Below are positions 8,117-17,398 of a stretch of DNA of 64,000 bases, piece after piece. A model generated the notes under the pieces. The model was not told the origin of the DNA. It was given only the letters and a program-made list of their open reading frames with translations, and did no database searches. The stretch's first letter is position 1. The number at the start of each line of letters is the position of its first letter. The translations under genes and the position numbers were made by a program. Origin of the DNA: Chitinophagales bacterium (GTDB lineage Bacteria; Bacteroidota; Bacteroidia; Chitinophagales; UBA10324). The stretch lies in the NCBI GenBank assembly GCA_025057275.1, contig JANWXQ010000065.1:33607-97606 (forward strand), written 5' to 3'.

Positions 8117-10798
8117 CTACAATTTGCGTCGTACTTCTTCCTCCTCAAAGGCTTCGATGACGTCGCCTTCCTTGATGTCGTTGTAATTTTTTATTGCCAG
8201 CCCGCATTCCTGTCCGCTGACCACCTCGCGGACGTCGTCTTTGAAGCGTTTCAGCGAGGCCAGTTCGCCGGTGAATACGACAATACCGTCGCGCACTACG
8301 CGCACTTTGTTGCTGCGCTGAATTTTTCCTTCCGTCACCTGACATCCGGCTACGGTTCCAACCTTCTTAATACGGAACACCTGACGCACTTCAGCCGTAC
8401 CGATAAATTTTTCTACTATATGCGGCTCCAGCATGCCTTCCATGGCATCGGTGAGCTCTTCCACCATGTGGTAGATGACGGAATACAGGCGGATATCAAT
8501 TTTTTCCTTTTCCGCCAGTTGCCGGGCCTGCGGTGACGGACGCACCTGAAAGCCTATGATCACGGCATCGGAAGTTGCGGCCAGATTGACGTCGTTTTCG
8601 GTAATCTGCCCTACGGCCTGGTGGATGACCTTGATGTTGATTTCAGGCGTGGACAGCTTGGCCAGGGCATCGGTAATGGCCTGCATGGAACCGTCAAAAT
8701 CTGCCTTGACGATTACGTTCAGCTCTTTGAAATTACCCAGGGCACGGCGTCGGCCGATTTCTTCCAGCGTAATATGCTTGCGGGTGCGCAACCCCTGTTC
8801 ACGCAGGATCTGCTGCCGCCGCTGCGCCAGATCCCTGGCCGGCTGCTCCGAATCAAACACCTTAAACTTTTCGCCGGCTTGCGGCAATCCTTCCAGCCCC
8901 AGCACCTGCACCGGCGTGGAGGGCCCTGCTGCATCAATGCGGTGGCCGCGTTCGTTGAACATGTTGCGCACCCGCCCGAACTGGGCACCGGCAACCAGAA
9001 TGTCCCCAATGTGCAGGGTGCCGTTTTGCACCAGCAGATTAGCCACATAACCCTTGCCACGGTCTTTGGTGGCTTCAATTACTGTGCCCGTAGCGTTGCG
9101 GTGGGGATTGGCTTTCAGATCCAACAGTTCCGCTTCCAGCAAAATTTTTTCCAGCAACTCATGAACGCCCTGACCCGTTTTGGCCGAAATCTCCTGCGAT
9201 TGATACTTACCTCCCCATTCCTCTACGAGCAGGTTCATATCGGCCAGCTGCTGACGTATGCGTTCGGGCGAGGCTCCCGGTTTGTCCACCTTGTTTAAGG
9301 CAAAAATGATGGGGACTCCGGCCGCCTGGGCATGGCTAATGGCTTCCTTGGTCTGCGGCATGACACCGTCGTCGGCGGCAATTACAATGACGGCCACATC
9401 GGTCAGCTTGGCACCCCGGGCGCGCATGGCGGTGAACGCTTCGTGACCGGGAGTATCCAGAAATGTCAGCTTCTTTTGGTTCTCCAGGGTTACTTCGTAA
9501 GCGCCGATGTGCTGGGTAATGCCCCCCTTTTCTCCGGCCACGACATTGGTCTGACGGATAAAATCCAACAGCGAGGTTTTGCCGTGATCCACGTGACCCA
9601 TTATGGTTACTACAGGAGGCCTGGGCACCAACAGGGCCGGATCATCCAGCTGCTCCTCATCTTCCATTCTGGTTTGTTCTTCAAAAGAAATGAACTGGAC
9701 ATTGCGGCCGTATTCTGCAGCGATCAGTTCGATCAGGACGGCTTCCAGCCTCTGGTTGATGGAAACAACCTGTCCCAGGTTCAGACATTTTTGTAAGATT
9801 TCATTAGCGGGCACATTGAGCAATTCCCCCAGCTCTCTGGGCGAAACAAATTCTGTAACCTGAAGGATTTCACCCTCCTGCCCGCCAGTCTTCTGGTTTT
9901 CGGATAATGCCCGTTGGGGTGCGCTGCTTGGCTTTTGGCGGGTCTTGATGCCTTTGGCTTTGGGCTGCGGCGCCATGCGCGACCTGATCTCGCGGATGCG
10001 TTCGGCTGTTGACTTTTCCGGTGTTTCCGGCGCTTTTTCTTTCAGCGGTTGCTGACGCCGCTGTACATCGCCATCGGTGCGCAACGGCGGTCGCTCCGTT
10101 ATGGGTCGGTCAGTTTTGTTGGTATAGATGCGTGTACGCGGCCGGCGCCCGGCGGGGGCTTCCCGGGTAACTTCTTCTGCAGGTTTGGTGCGCTGGGGCT
10201 TTTCGGTGGGAAGGTTTACAGTACCCAGTAACTTGACTCCGGGAAGCTGAGTTGGTTTACGGGAAATTTTCTCGGGTTGAGGAGGTGCTTCGGCGGTGTG
10301 GGTTTCTTCCGCTTTAGGTTCGGCATCCTTCGTTTCGATTGGGGGGGCCGGCGCTTCTGCGACGGATTTTTCTTCCGGGGCAGTCGTCTTTTTAGCGGTT
10401 CGGCGCCGTCCTGAGGTTACCGCTTCCAGCTTATCGGGATCCACCTTGTCAACAACCCGTGGGCCCTCTACCTTCACGGTAGAAGTAGCGATCTTTTGTG
10501 CCGGCTTTTCCGCAGCCGGAGTGGCAGAAGCAGAAGGTTTAACCGCAGGGGTCTCGCGTGGCTTTTCTTTTTCTACACGGCTATTGAGCCCGATTTGAGT
10601 GGCCTTTTCCTTTTCGTGACGGTCTTTGCTGAATTTTTTGAGCAGATATTCATAGGCAGCAGCAGAAATTTTTGCGCTGTGCTGTTTTTTTTCAGGCTGC
10701 AGCCCCACCTTTTCCAGCTCCTCATACAGATGGAGATAGCTGACATTTAGCTCTTTGGCTACTGCCTGAAGGCGCAATTCTCGTACTTCCTGTTCCAT
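8117..10798 (-). CDS. infB: Translation initiation factor IF-2
   Basis: IF-2 delivers initiator fMet-tRNA to the 30S subunit and promotes subunit joining using GTP. The 893-residue protein has a short N-terminal IF2_N motif, then a long charged Pro/Ala/Lys/Glu-rich linker (about 70-310), a second IF2_N domain and the G domain. The latter carries GHVDHGKT at about residue 401, DTPGHEAF and NKVD. The domain II and IF2-C regions follow to the C-terminus. It is the last gene of rimP-nusA-infB, 52 bases after nusA, and converges with the metalloprotease gene. The start ATG gives the normal [11 protein letters not shown]-terminal motif. Confidence 0.98.
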   Translation of the reverse strand: MEQEVRELRLQAVAKELNVSYLHLYEELEKVGLQPEKKQHSAKISAAAYEYLLKKFSKDRHEKEKATQIGLNSRVEKEKPRETPAVKPSASATPAAEKPAQKIATSTVKVEGPRVVDKVDPDKLEAVTSGRRRTAKKTTAPEEKSVAEAPAPPIETKDAEPKAEETHTAEAPPQPEKISRKPTQLPGVKLLGTVNLPTEKPQRTKPAEEVTREAPAGRRPRTRIYTNKTDRPITERPPLRTDGDVQRRQQPLKEKAPETPEKSTAERIREIRSRMAPQPKAKGIKTRQKPSSAPQRALSENQKTGGQEGEILQVTEFVSPRELGELLNVPANEILQKCLNLGQVVSINQRLEAVLIELIAAEYGRNVQFISFEEQTRMEDEEQLDDPALLVPRPPVVTIMGHVDHGKTSLLDFIRQTNVVAGEKGGITQHIGAYEVTLENQKKLTFLDTPGHEAFTAMRARGAKLTDVAVIVIAADDGVMPQTKEAISHAQAAGVPIIFALNKVDKPGASPERIRQQLADMNLLVEEWGGKYQSQEISAKTGQGVHELLEKILLEAELLDLKANPHRNATGTVIEATKDRGKGYVANLLVQNGTLHIGDILVAGAQFGRVRNMFNERGHRIDAAGPSTPVQVLGLEGLPQAGEKFKVFDSEQPARDLAQRRQQILREQGLRTRKHITLEEIGRRRALGNFKELNVIVKADFDGSMQAITDALAKLSTPEINIKVIHQAVGQITENDVNLAATSDAVIIGFQVRPSPQARQLAEKEKIDIRLYSVIYHMVEELTDAMEGMLEPHIVEKFIGTAEVRQVFRIKKVGTVAGCQVTEGKIQRSNKVRVVRDGIVVFTGELASLKRFKDDVREVVSGQECGLAIKNYNDIKEGDVIEAFEEEEVRRKL

Positions 10799-10850
10799 AG
10801 TTTCTGCTCTGCCTGCCGGTCATCCGGAAAGACTTCCGTAAACCTGCAGG

Positions 10851-12182
10851 CTAATTGTCAACGGTTTGGGCTGAAGCATCCTGTTGCGGTGCTTCATCGG
10901 TCGGTTTGGGCACTGGCTGTCCTGCATCCTGTCCTTCACTTTCAAATTCAGCCTGCAAAATTCGGATAACCTCGTCAACGGTTTCTTCTTCCAGGTCAGC
11001 ACGGCGTGCAATTTCGTCGCGGCTCAGCGCAAGCACGCTGCGGGCCGTGTCGCAACCAATGCTGCGCAACTGGTCAATGATCCAGGGCTCTATTTCATCG
11101 GCAAACTCCTTGAGATCGATGTCGTACTCGGCTTCACCGCCTTCCGATTCACGGAACACATCCAGCGTATAGCCGGTGAGCTTACTGGCCAGCCGGATGT
11201 TTACCCCTCCCTTGCCGATGGCCAGGGAGATTTGATCGGGTTTCAGATAAACAATGGCCCGTTTGTTGGCTTCATCAATTTCCATAGAGCTGATCTTGGC
11301 CGGAGCCAGCGCACGGGTGATGAACAATTGGGTGTTGTTGGTGTAGTTGATGACATCGATGTTTTCGTTGCGCAGTTCCTTGACGATGCCGTGAATGCGT
11401 GAACCGCGCATACCCACACAGGCACCTACAGGATCCACACGGTCGTCATAAGATTCCACGGCCACCTTGGCGCGCTCGCCGGGTTCGCGGGCAATGCGGC
11501 GGATGCTGATCAGGCCATCAAATATTTCAGGAACCTCTTTTTCCATGAGTTTGGCCAGAAAGCGCGGATCGGTTCGTGAAACCACAATCAGCGGCTGGTT
11601 GCTGTTCATTTCCACCGATTTCACCACAGCACGCACCGTGTCGCCTTTGCGGAACAGGTCGGTGGGAATCTGTTCGCTTTTAGGCATTACCAGTTCATTG
11701 CCTTCATCATCCAGCAGCAAAATTTCCCTTCGCCAGATCTGATAAACTTCGCCGGTGATGATTTCCCCTTCTTTTTCCTTGTACTTGCGCAGCACTTCAT
11801 CGCGCTCCAGCTCGGCAATGCGGCTGGCCAGGGTTTGCTTGGCAGTAAGAATGTTGCGGCGGCCGAATTCCTTTAAAATGTCCACCGGCTCCATAACTTC
11901 TTCGCCTAATTGGTAATCGGGTTCAATGGTTTGGGCTTCAGTAAGTCCGATTTGGGTATTGGCATCGGTCAGTTGATCATCTTCTACGATTAATCTGCGT
12001 CGCCACACTTCCAGGTCGCCTTTTTCGGCATTGACGATGATGTCAAAGTTTTCATCGGTGCCGTATTTGCGGCGCAGAAGGGTGCGAAACATATCCTCAA
12101 TGAGCTTCATCAGCTTGATGCGGTCTATGTTTTTGACGTTTATGAATTCGCCGAAAACATCAACTAAGGACTGATGGTTCAT
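10851..12182 (-). CDS. nusA: Transcription termination/antitermination protein NusA
   Basis: NusA binds RNA polymerase and nascent RNA and modulates pausing, termination and antitermination. The 443-residue protein has the N-terminal polymerase-binding domain (1-~130), an S1 domain (GEIITGEVYQIW...), and KH1/KH2 domains with GACVGMRGSRI and LAIGKGGVNIRLA. A C-terminal helical acidic tail resembles an AR/HhH-type region. It begins 11 bases after rimP and is followed by infB, the conserved bacterial order. In enterobacteria NusA autoregulates its own operon, which is relevant to the hairpin at 12667-12696. Confidence 0.98.
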   Translation of the reverse strand: MNHQSLVDVFGEFINVKNIDRIKLMKLIEDMFRTLLRRKYGTDENFDIIVNAEKGDLEVWRRRLIVEDDQLTDANTQIGLTEAQTIEPDYQLGEEVMEPVDILKEFGRRNILTAKQTLASRIAELERDEVLRKYKEKEGEIITGEVYQIWRREILLLDDEGNELVMPKSEQIPTDLFRKGDTVRAVVKSVEMNSNQPLIVVSRTDPRFLAKLMEKEVPEIFDGLISIRRIAREPGERAKVAVESYDDRVDPVGACVGMRGSRIHGIVKELRNENIDVINYTNNTQLFITRALAPAKISSMEIDEANKRAIVYLKPDQISLAIGKGGVNIRLASKLTGYTLDVFRESEGGEAEYDIDLKEFADEIEPWIIDQLRSIGCDTARSVLALSRDEIARRADLEEETVDEVIRILQAEFESEGQDAGQPVPKPTDEAPQQDASAQTVDN

Positions 12183-12193
12183 GTTTTTTCGGT

Positions 12194-12655
12194 TTAGAAG
12201 TTAATGACAACAAGCGTTGATTTGATGTTCACAAACGGCAATTCGGTTTGCCGGACGATGTTTTGCTTTTTTTCGCGGATGGTTTCTTCCAAAATGACCT
12301 TATCCTCATCAACGTAAAGCAGCACACCCCGTTTTTTTTCACCACTGTAAAGCACGACATCTACCGAACGGCCGATGTTTTTGCGGAACTGGCGCAAAAC
12401 CCGCAGCGGCTGATCCAGGCCGGGCGATGAGACTTCCAGGGCATAACGGCTGGTAAACGAAAAGGCCTCATCCAACCGCCGCACCAGACTGCGGTTGATG
12501 CGCGCACAATCCTCAATGGTGATGTGCGGGTCGCGGTCTACAAACACCTGTACCTTATCGGTCCGGATCCGCAGATCCACCAGATACGCATCCAGCTCGT
12601 CCAGCACTTCTGCAATAACGGTCCGAATGCGCTGCTCGTCACTTGCGTTTAGCAT
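12194..12655 (-). CDS. rimP: Ribosome maturation factor RimP
   Basis: RimP assists 30S subunit maturation. The 153-residue product shows the two-domain family pattern, with DAYLVDLRI, VFVDRDPHITIEDCARINR and the YALEVSSPGLDQPL signature. The frame opens at an ATG at 12679, but that codon lies inside the loop and arm of a perfect 11-bp hairpin followed by a T-rich tract. I therefore prefer the ATG at 12655, giving MLNASDEQRI, which fits family N-termini. This is the first gene of rimP-nusA-infB and has its own TATCTTTG promoter box at 12717-12710. Confidence 0.93.
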   Translation of the reverse strand: MLNASDEQRIRTVIAEVLDELDAYLVDLRIRTDKVQVFVDRDPHITIEDCARINRSLVRRLDEAFSFTSRYALEVSSPGLDQPLRVLRQFRKNIGRSVDVVLYSGEKKRGVLLYVDEDKVILEETIREKKQNIVRQTELPFVNIKSTLVVINF

Positions 12656-12666
12656 GCCGTTAAACA

Positions 12667-12696
12667 AAAGAGGGGACATTGGCCAGTCCCCTCTTT
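12667..12696 (-). terminator. Terminator-like hairpin between serS and rimP, possible attenuator
   Basis: On the minus strand AAAGAGGGGAC pairs perfectly with GTCCCCTCTTT (11 bp) around the loop TGGCCAAT, and a TTTTGTTT tract overlaps and follows the 3' arm. It lies 43 bases after the serS stop, so it may terminate serS. A perfect -7 box (12717-12710) lies upstream of it, so transcripts starting there would carry the hairpin in the leader of rimP-nusA-infB, with the rimP ATG about 11 bases downstream. Either or both roles are possible. Confidence 0.8.
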
Positions 12697-12709
12697 ACCG
12701 GAACAGCAG

Positions 12710-12717
12710 CAAAGATA
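12710..12717 (-). promoter_or_regulatory. -7 box TATCTTTG for rimP-nusA-infB
   Basis: An exact TAnnTTTG match on the minus strand, between the serS stop and the hairpin. A GTTG element overlapping the serS stop codon lies 22 bases further upstream and could act as the -33 region. The predicted transcript start is near 12704, immediately before the hairpin. Confidence 0.5.
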
Positions 12718-12738
12718 CGGCAAATAGCTGAAGTAACG

Positions 12739-14010
12739 TCAACGAATCGTATCAAATCCGGCGTAGGGATGCAAACAAGCGGGAAGGCGAATGCCTTCCG
12801 GGCCCTGGTTGTTTTCCAGCAGGGTGGCTACGATGCGCGGCAGGGCCAAAGCGCTGCCATTCAGTGTATGGGCCGGATGCGTTTTACCGCTTTTATCGCG
12901 GTAGCGCAATTTCATGCGCAGGCTTTGAAAGGTTTCAAAGTTGGAAATGCTGCTGACCTCCAGCCAGCGCTGTTGAGCTCCGCAATACACCTCCACATCA
13001 TAGGTAAGCGCTGAAGCGAAGCTCATGTCGCCTCCGCACAACTTGATAATGCGATAGGGTAACTCCAATTGCTGAACCAGCCGTTCCACCTGATCCACCA
13101 TTTCTTCCAGGGCGCTGTAGCTACGTTCGGGATGATCAATGCGCACAATCTCCACCTTGTCAAACTGATGCAGACGATTCAACCCCCTGACATCCTTTCC
13201 ATAGGAGCCGGCTTCGCGCCGGAAACAGGCCGAATAGGCCGTCAGTTTGATGGGTAAATCCTGCTCTTCCACAATCACGTCCCGGTAGATGTTGGTCAGG
13301 GGAACCTCTGCCGTGGGTATCAGGTACAGTTCATCGGCATTGACGTAATACATCTGCTGATCCTTATCGGGCAACTGACCTGTGCCAAAAGCCGTATCGG
13401 CATTTACCAACAGGGGCGGTTCGTATTCAGTGTAGCCGGCGGCAACTGCCTGGTCCAGAAAAAAATTGATCAGTGCCCGTTGCAGTCTGGCTCCGGCGCC
13501 GCAGTAAAACGGAAAGCCGGCACCAGTGACCTTGTTGCCTGCCTCAAAGTCAATGAGTCCATAGTGCGCAGCCAGATCCCAGTGGGGCAAAGCATGCTGG
13601 GACAATTGAGGCATGGTGCCTCCGGATCGCACCACCACATTATCGGCAGCCGTCTTCCCGTCGGGCACCGCATCGGCAGGTAGGTTCGGCAAGCGAACCA
13701 GCAGTTCATGAATGATGGCTTCTTGCTGCTGCAACTGATGCTCCAAATCCTGTACCTGCTGCTTAAGGGCAGTGCTTTGCTGCTTGAGCTCGTCTGCTTC
13801 CGCCTTCCTTCCCTGAGCCATCAGCTGACCAACCTGTCGGGAGAGCTGGTTAACCTGAGCCAGCAACTGGTCGCGGCGTGTTTGGCCGGCCCGACGTTCG
13901 CTGTCGTGCTGCAGGACCTGCTCCACCACCGGCCGCGCATCAAAGTGCTTTCTGGCCAGCTTTTGGATAACCAGCTCGGGATTGCTGCGGATAAGCGGCA
14001 GTCCTAACAT
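12739..14010 (-). CDS. serS: Seryl-tRNA synthetase
   Basis: This class II aminoacyl-tRNA synthetase charges tRNA-Ser. The 423-residue form starting at 14010 begins MLGLPLIRSNPELV, as expected for the family; the frame extends 25 codons upstream without similarity. Residues 30-110 form the long Gln-rich antiparallel coiled coil that binds the tRNA variable arm. The catalytic core shows IPTAEVPLTN, FRREAGSYGKDVRGLNRLHQ (motif 2) and LNGSALALPRIVATLLEN (motif 3). A TATCTTTG box lies 16 bases before the chosen start. It sits directly upstream of rimP-nusA-infB, separated by the hairpin described above. Confidence 0.97.
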   Translation of the reverse strand: MLGLPLIRSNPELVIQKLARKHFDARPVVEQVLQHDSERRAGQTRRDQLLAQVNQLSRQVGQLMAQGRKAEADELKQQSTALKQQVQDLEHQLQQQEAIIHELLVRLPNLPADAVPDGKTAADNVVVRSGGTMPQLSQHALPHWDLAAHYGLIDFEAGNKVTGAGFPFYCGAGARLQRALINFFLDQAVAAGYTEYEPPLLVNADTAFGTGQLPDKDQQMYYVNADELYLIPTAEVPLTNIYRDVIVEEQDLPIKLTAYSACFRREAGSYGKDVRGLNRLHQFDKVEIVRIDHPERSYSALEEMVDQVERLVQQLELPYRIIKLCGGDMSFASALTYDVEVYCGAQQRWLEVSSISNFETFQSLRMKLRYRDKSGKTHPAHTLNGSALALPRIVATLLENNQGPEGIRLPACLHPYAGFDTIR

Positions 14011-14279
14011 CAGCAAAAATTTCGCGCAAAGATAGGAGCGGGTATCAACGAGGCGGGATGCCGCAAAGGCTGCAGGGGCGATCACAACGGCTGTAAGGCC
14101 AGATGCTGTTCCTGAACTATTTTTGCACCGTGAGCTGCAACATTCCGATTGCCCATATTGCCTGCGGCCTCAGTTGACGGCGTCACCCTCGCTCCCCGGA
14201 GCGAAACAATTTCCCTTTTGTTTTTAATGGTTTAACCGGCCTGCCGGAAGATTGCGGCGGCCAAAAAATAGCTTCATCC
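14011..14279. other. Divergent intergenic region serS/marC
   Basis: No gene is recognised in these 269 bases. The region contains the serS -7 box (14034-14027, minus), a second exact TATTTTTG box on the plus strand (14118-14125) and a short GC-rich hairpin, TCGCTC/GAGCGA (14189-14204). A T-rich run follows the hairpin after 11 bases. A TAGCTTCA -7-like box (14269-14276) ends three bases before the marC ATG. The plus-strand box at 14118 could start a leader RNA for marC, but there is no strong structure to support a riboswitch. Confidence 0.4.
14027..14034 (-). promoter_or_regulatory. -7 box TATCTTTG for serS
   Basis: An exact TAnnTTTG match on the minus strand, 16 bases before the ATG at 14010. 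It also supports that start over the longer open frame, whose first codon would lie upstream of the promoter. Confidence 0.5.
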
Positions 14280-14840
14280 ATGATCACACTTAATGGAGTG
14301 CTCAGCGTTGCCCTGACCTTGTTTTTGGTCATTGATGTGATGGGCAACGTGCCTTATATCCTTAACATTCGTCAGAAAACCGGCCCGCTCAACCCCACAG
14401 CCATCGTGTTGTTTTCCGCATTGCTGCTGCTTCTGTTCACCTTTTTCGGGGAATCGTTGCTGCGGCTGCTGGGCATTGACGTTAGCTCCTTTGCCCTGGC
14501 CGGCTCCGTGGTTTTGCTGTTGCTGGCACTGGAAATGATTCTGGGAATATCCATTTTTCAGATTGAAGGCAGCGAGCGATCGGGAGGCATTGTGCCGGTA
14601 GCCTTTCCGCTGCTGGTGGGTGTGGGTACGCTGACCACCGTCATTGCCCTGCGCACCCAACACCGTCTTGGCGACTTGCTGGGCGGCATCGCCATCAACC
14701 TGCTCATCATCTATGTGGTGCTGCTTGCCCTGGATTGGCTGGACCGCAAACTGGGGCCTCAGGTGCTGATTGTATTAAAAAAATTTTTCGGCATCCTGCT
14801 GCTGGCCATCGCCGTGCAGTTGTTCCGCACCTACGCTTAA
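14280..14840 (+). CDS. MarC-family integral membrane protein
   Basis: The 186-residue, strongly hydrophobic protein has about six predicted membrane helices. It carries family features of MarC/UPF0056: FLVIDVMGNVPY near the N-terminus and the re-entrant-like VPVAFPLLVGVGTLTT segment around residues 103-118. The biochemical role of MarC proteins is unsettled; the E. coli name refers to genomic proximity to a resistance locus and does not demonstrate function. It converges with the methylmalonyl-CoA epimerase gene with six bases between stops. A -7-like TAGCTTCA lies three bases before the ATG. Confidence 0.88.
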   Translation: MITLNGVLSVALTLFLVIDVMGNVPYILNIRQKTGPLNPTAIVLFSALLLLLFTFFGESLLRLLGIDVSSFALAGSVVLLLLALEMILGISIFQIEGSERSGGIVPVAFPLLVGVGTLTTVIALRTQHRLGDLLGGIAINLLIIYVVLLALDWLDRKLGPQVLIVLKKFFGILLLAIAVQLFRTYA

Positions 14841-14846
14841 AAGGAG

Positions 14847-15248
14847 TCAGTAGCGGTCCTGGCACAACTCCACCAAAACGCCGTTGCAGTCCTTGGGATG
14901 TACGAAACAAACCCATTTGTTGTCTGCACCGGCACGCGGCTCGTCACTGAGCAAGGTAAAGCCAGCCTGCTTCAGCCGTTGCATTTCGGCACGGATGTCG
15001 CCCACGGCAAACGCCACATGATGCAGCCCTTCGCCGCGGCGCTCCAGGTAACGCGCAATAACGCTTTGCGGATCGGTGGCCTCAAGCAATTCCACCTTGC
15101 TTTCACCCATCCGGAAAAACGATGTGGTCACCCGCTCCGATTCCACCGTTTCGCGTTTGTATGGACCGGCGCCCAGAAGGCGCTCAAAAACTGCTTCTGC
15201 TTCCCTGAGGTTGCGTACGGCTATGCCCAGGTGTTCAATCTTGTTCAT
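14847..15248 (-). CDS. mce: Methylmalonyl-CoA epimerase
   Basis: The 133-residue vicinal-oxygen-chelate protein is built from two beta-alpha-beta-beta-beta modules. Metal-binding positions of the family are present: His6 (KIEHLGIAV), Glu in KVELLEA, His in GLHHVAFAV, and Glu in VLVELCQD. The family interconverts (R)- and (S)-methylmalonyl-CoA in propionate metabolism, working with methylmalonyl-CoA mutase, which is not in this window. The gene is divergent from iscS and convergent with marC. The alternatives, other glyoxalase-fold enzymes, are less likely because the full-length pattern and the HHVAFAVGDI segment are typical of the epimerase. Confidence 0.9.
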   Translation of the reverse strand: MNKIEHLGIAVRNLREAEAVFERLLGAGPYKRETVESERVTTSFFRMGESKVELLEATDPQSVIARYLERRGEGLHHVAFAVGDIRAEMQRLKQAGFTLLSDEPRAGADNKWVCFVHPKDCNGVLVELCQDRY

Positions 15249-15304
15249 CGGGTTTGAGGTTTAGGGTGAAACAGTAAAAAATTTTTTTTGCGGTTTTCAT
15301 AAAA

Positions 15305-15317
15305 TAGAATCATTCTA
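15305..15317. promoter_or_regulatory. 13-bp palindrome TAGAATCATTCTA upstream of iscS
   Basis: A perfect inverted repeat (TAGAAT-C-ATTCTA) in an A/T-rich context, ending 17 bases before the iscS -7 box, so a bound protein would cover the -33 region. Its form resembles operators of iron-responsive regulators such as the Irr-type TTTAGAANNNTTCTAAA box. The matching regulator is not in the window, so regulation by iron or Fe-S status is inferred. Confidence 0.45.
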
Positions 15318-15334
15318 AACAGGCATTTATTTAG

Positions 15335-15342
15335 TAGCTTTG
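15335..15342 (+). promoter_or_regulatory. -7 box TAGCTTTG for iscSUA
   Basis: An exact TAnnTTTG match, 23 bases upstream of the iscS ATG and just downstream of the 13-bp palindrome. No TTTG is present at the ideal -33 position. Confidence 0.5.
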
Positions 15343-15365
15343 CTGGGTAAGCTCAAAGTTAGACG

Positions 15366-16580
15366 ATGAAATTCCCCATCTACCTGGACAACAGCGCCAC
15401 AACGCCTGTGGATCCGCGTGTGCTCGAGGCTATGCTGCCGTACTTCAAAGAAAAATTCGGCAATGCCTCCAGCCGTTCCCATTCCTTTGGCTGGATTGCC
15501 GAAGAAGCAGTGGACTATGCCCGAGAGCAGGTGGCGCGGCTGATTCAGGCCGACCCCAAAGAAATCATCTTCACCTCTGGTGCCACCGAATCCAACAACC
15601 TGGCGCTGAAGGGCGTGTTCGAAATGTACCAAAGTAAGGGCAACCACATCATCACCGTGGTCACCGAACACAAATGCGTTCTGGAAGCGGCCCGTCACTT
15701 GGAACGTCAGGGAGCTGAAATCACCTACCTGCCCGTTAATTCCAAAGGGGAAATTGACCTTAGCCAGCTTGAAGACGCCATCCGGCCCACCACGGTGCTG
15801 ATTTCGGTTATGTATGCCAACAACGAAATCGGTGTCATTCATCCCATCCGAGAAATCAGCGCCATAGCCGAGCGCCATGGTGTGCTGCTGCACACCGATG
15901 CCACCCAGGCAGCCGGCAAGGTTCCGATCGACGTGAAAAAGGAGGGCATCCATTTGCTGAGCATGAGTGCCCATAAAATGTACGGACCCAAGGGAGTAGG
16001 TTGCCTCTACGTGCGGCGGCGTAACCCGCGGGTGAAGGTAACGGCTCAGATGGATGGCGGCGGACATGAGCGGGGTATGCGAAGCGGCACCCTGAATGTG
16101 CCCGGTATCGTGGGCTTTGGTGCAGCTTGTGAAATATGCAGCCGCGAAATGAAACAGGAAGCCGAACGGCTCAGCTACCTGCGCAATAAGCTGGAAATTG
16201 CCCTGCTGCAAATTGAAGAAGTCGCCCTGAACGGAAGCACGGAAAACCGCCTGCCCCACCTGACCAACCTCAGTTTCAAATGGGTGGAAGGTGAAGGGCT
16301 GATGATGGCGTTCAACAAAGACATTGCCGTGTCCAGCGGCAGCGCCTGTACTTCAGCATCGTTGGAACCCAGCTATGTGCTGAAGGCATTGGGTCTGGGC
16401 GACGAACTGGCTCATTCGTCTATCCGGTTTTCCCTGGGTCGGTTCAATACCGAAGAAGAAATTGATTACACCATTGAGCGGGTTACCGATGCCGTACAGC
16501 GACTTCGTGAAATGAGCCCGCTCTGGGAAATGTATAAAGAAGGCATTGATTTAAAAACCGTTGAATTTCGTCCTCATTAA
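15366..16580 (+). CDS. iscS: Cysteine desulfurase IscS
   Basis: This PLP enzyme converts cysteine to alanine and passes persulfide sulfur to IscU for Fe-S assembly and to tRNA thiolation. The 404-residue protein starts [15 protein letters not shown]. The PLP lysine is Lys204 in [14 protein letters not shown], and the persulfide-forming residue is Cys328 in [17 protein letters not shown], within the long active-site loop typical of the IscS/NFS1 group. It leads an operon, with iscU 24 bases and iscA further downstream. A palindrome and a -7 box precede it. Confidence 0.97.
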   Translation: MKFPIYLDNSATTPVDPRVLEAMLPYFKEKFGNASSRSHSFGWIAEEAVDYAREQVARLIQADPKEIIFTSGATESNNLALKGVFEMYQSKGNHIITVVTEHKCVLEAARHLERQGAEITYLPVNSKGEIDLSQLEDAIRPTTVLISVMYANNEIGVIHPIREISAIAERHGVLLHTDATQAAGKVPIDVKKEGIHLLSMSAHKMYGPKGVGCLYVRRRNPRVKVTAQMDGGGHERGMRSGTLNVPGIVGFGAACEICSREMKQEAERLSYLRNKLEIALLQIEEVALNGSTENRLPHLTNLSFKWVEGEGLMMAFNKDIAVSSGSACTSASLEPSYVLKALGLGDELAHSSIRFSLGRFNTEEEIDYTIERVTDAVQRLREMSPLWEMYKEGIDLKTVEFRPH

Positions 16581-16604
16581 TTACCTTAAAAAATCCTTAG
16601 CGCC

Positions 16605-17036
16605 ATGGCTTACAGTAAAAAAGTTTTGGATCATTACGAAAACCCCCGCAACGTCGGCACGTTGGACAAAAACAAGATCAACGTAGGCACCGGGCTGGTC
16701 GGTGCACCGGAATGCGGCGACGTGATGCGCCTCCAGATCGAAGTGGATCCCGAAACCCAGCGCATTATTGACGCCAAATTCAAAACCTTTGGATGCGGTT
16801 CGGCTATAGCTTCTTCCTCTTTAGCCACTGAATGGATCATCGGCAAAACGGTAGATGAAGCCATGCAGCTGAATAACATGGATATCGTGGAAGAACTGGC
16901 CCTCCCGCCCGTTAAAATCCATTGTAGCGTGCTGGCTGAAGATGCCGTCAAGGCCGCCATCAACGACTACCGGGTCAAGAACGGCTTACCGCCCATTGCT
17001 GTAGAAGAACCTGCCAGCCAAAACGTCAATAACTGA
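16605..17036 (+). CDS. iscU: Fe-S cluster assembly scaffold IscU
   Basis: The 143-residue scaffold builds [2Fe-2S] clusters with sulfur from IscS. The three ligand cysteines are Cys37 (PECGDV), Cys64 (GCGSAIASSS) and Cys107 (KIHCSVLAEDA), and the conserved Asp39 is present. The usual chaperone-binding LPPVK motif is visible as ALPPVKIHC. It starts 24 bases after iscS. No hscA, hscB or fdx gene follows, so partners must be encoded elsewhere. Confidence 0.97.
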   Translation: MAYSKKVLDHYENPRNVGTLDKNKINVGTGLVGAPECGDVMRLQIEVDPETQRIIDAKFKTFGCGSAIASSSLATEWIIGKTVDEAMQLNNMDIVEELALPPVKIHCSVLAEDAVKAAINDYRVKNGLPPIAVEEPASQNVNN

Positions 17037-17071
17037 CCGGTTGGTTTGTTTTTTGCAGCGTGGACCTTGAA

Positions 17072-17398
17072 ATGATTACCATCAGCGAAAAAGCCAAAAA
17101 CAAGGTGCTAAGCCTGGCCCGGGAAGCCGGCCTGGCGGATGATTGGTTTTTGCGCATCAGCGTGGTGGGAGGTGGCTGCTCCGGGTTGTCGTACAAGATG
17201 GATTTCGACACCGAACAAAAAAAGGACGATCAGCTTTTTGAGGATAAAGGCGTTCGGTTAGTCTGCGATCTGAAATCGTTTCTGTACTTGTGCGGCACCG
17301 AACTGGATTTTAGTGATGGCCTCAACGGAAAAGGCTTTCATTTCATCAACCCGAATGCCACCCGCACCTGTGGTTGCGGCGAAAGCTTTGCCGTTTAA
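17072..17398 (+). CDS. iscA: A-type Fe-S carrier protein IscA (HesB family)
   Basis: The 108-residue A-type carrier accepts or delivers clusters after assembly on IscU. The cysteine pattern is canonical: Cys36 in GGGCSGLSY and Cys100/Cys102 in TCGCGESF. A GTG four codons upstream (17060) is in frame, but the ATG at 17072 gives the family-typical MITISEKA start. It is the third gene of iscS-iscU-iscA. Its stop overlaps by four bases the stop of the convergent methyltransferase gene. Whether it is functionally IscA, SufA or ErpA cannot be told from sequence; the name follows context. Confidence 0.92.
   Translation: MITISEKAKNKVLSLAREAGLADDWFLRISVVGGGCSGLSYKMDFDTEQKKDDQLFEDKGVRLVCDLKSFLYLCGTELDFSDGLNGKGFHFINPNATRTCGCGESFAV

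Noticed and set aside
15327..16259. 310-codon minus-strand open frame antisense to iscS
   Set aside because: iscS on the plus strand is unmistakable and this frame lacks similarity to any family I know.
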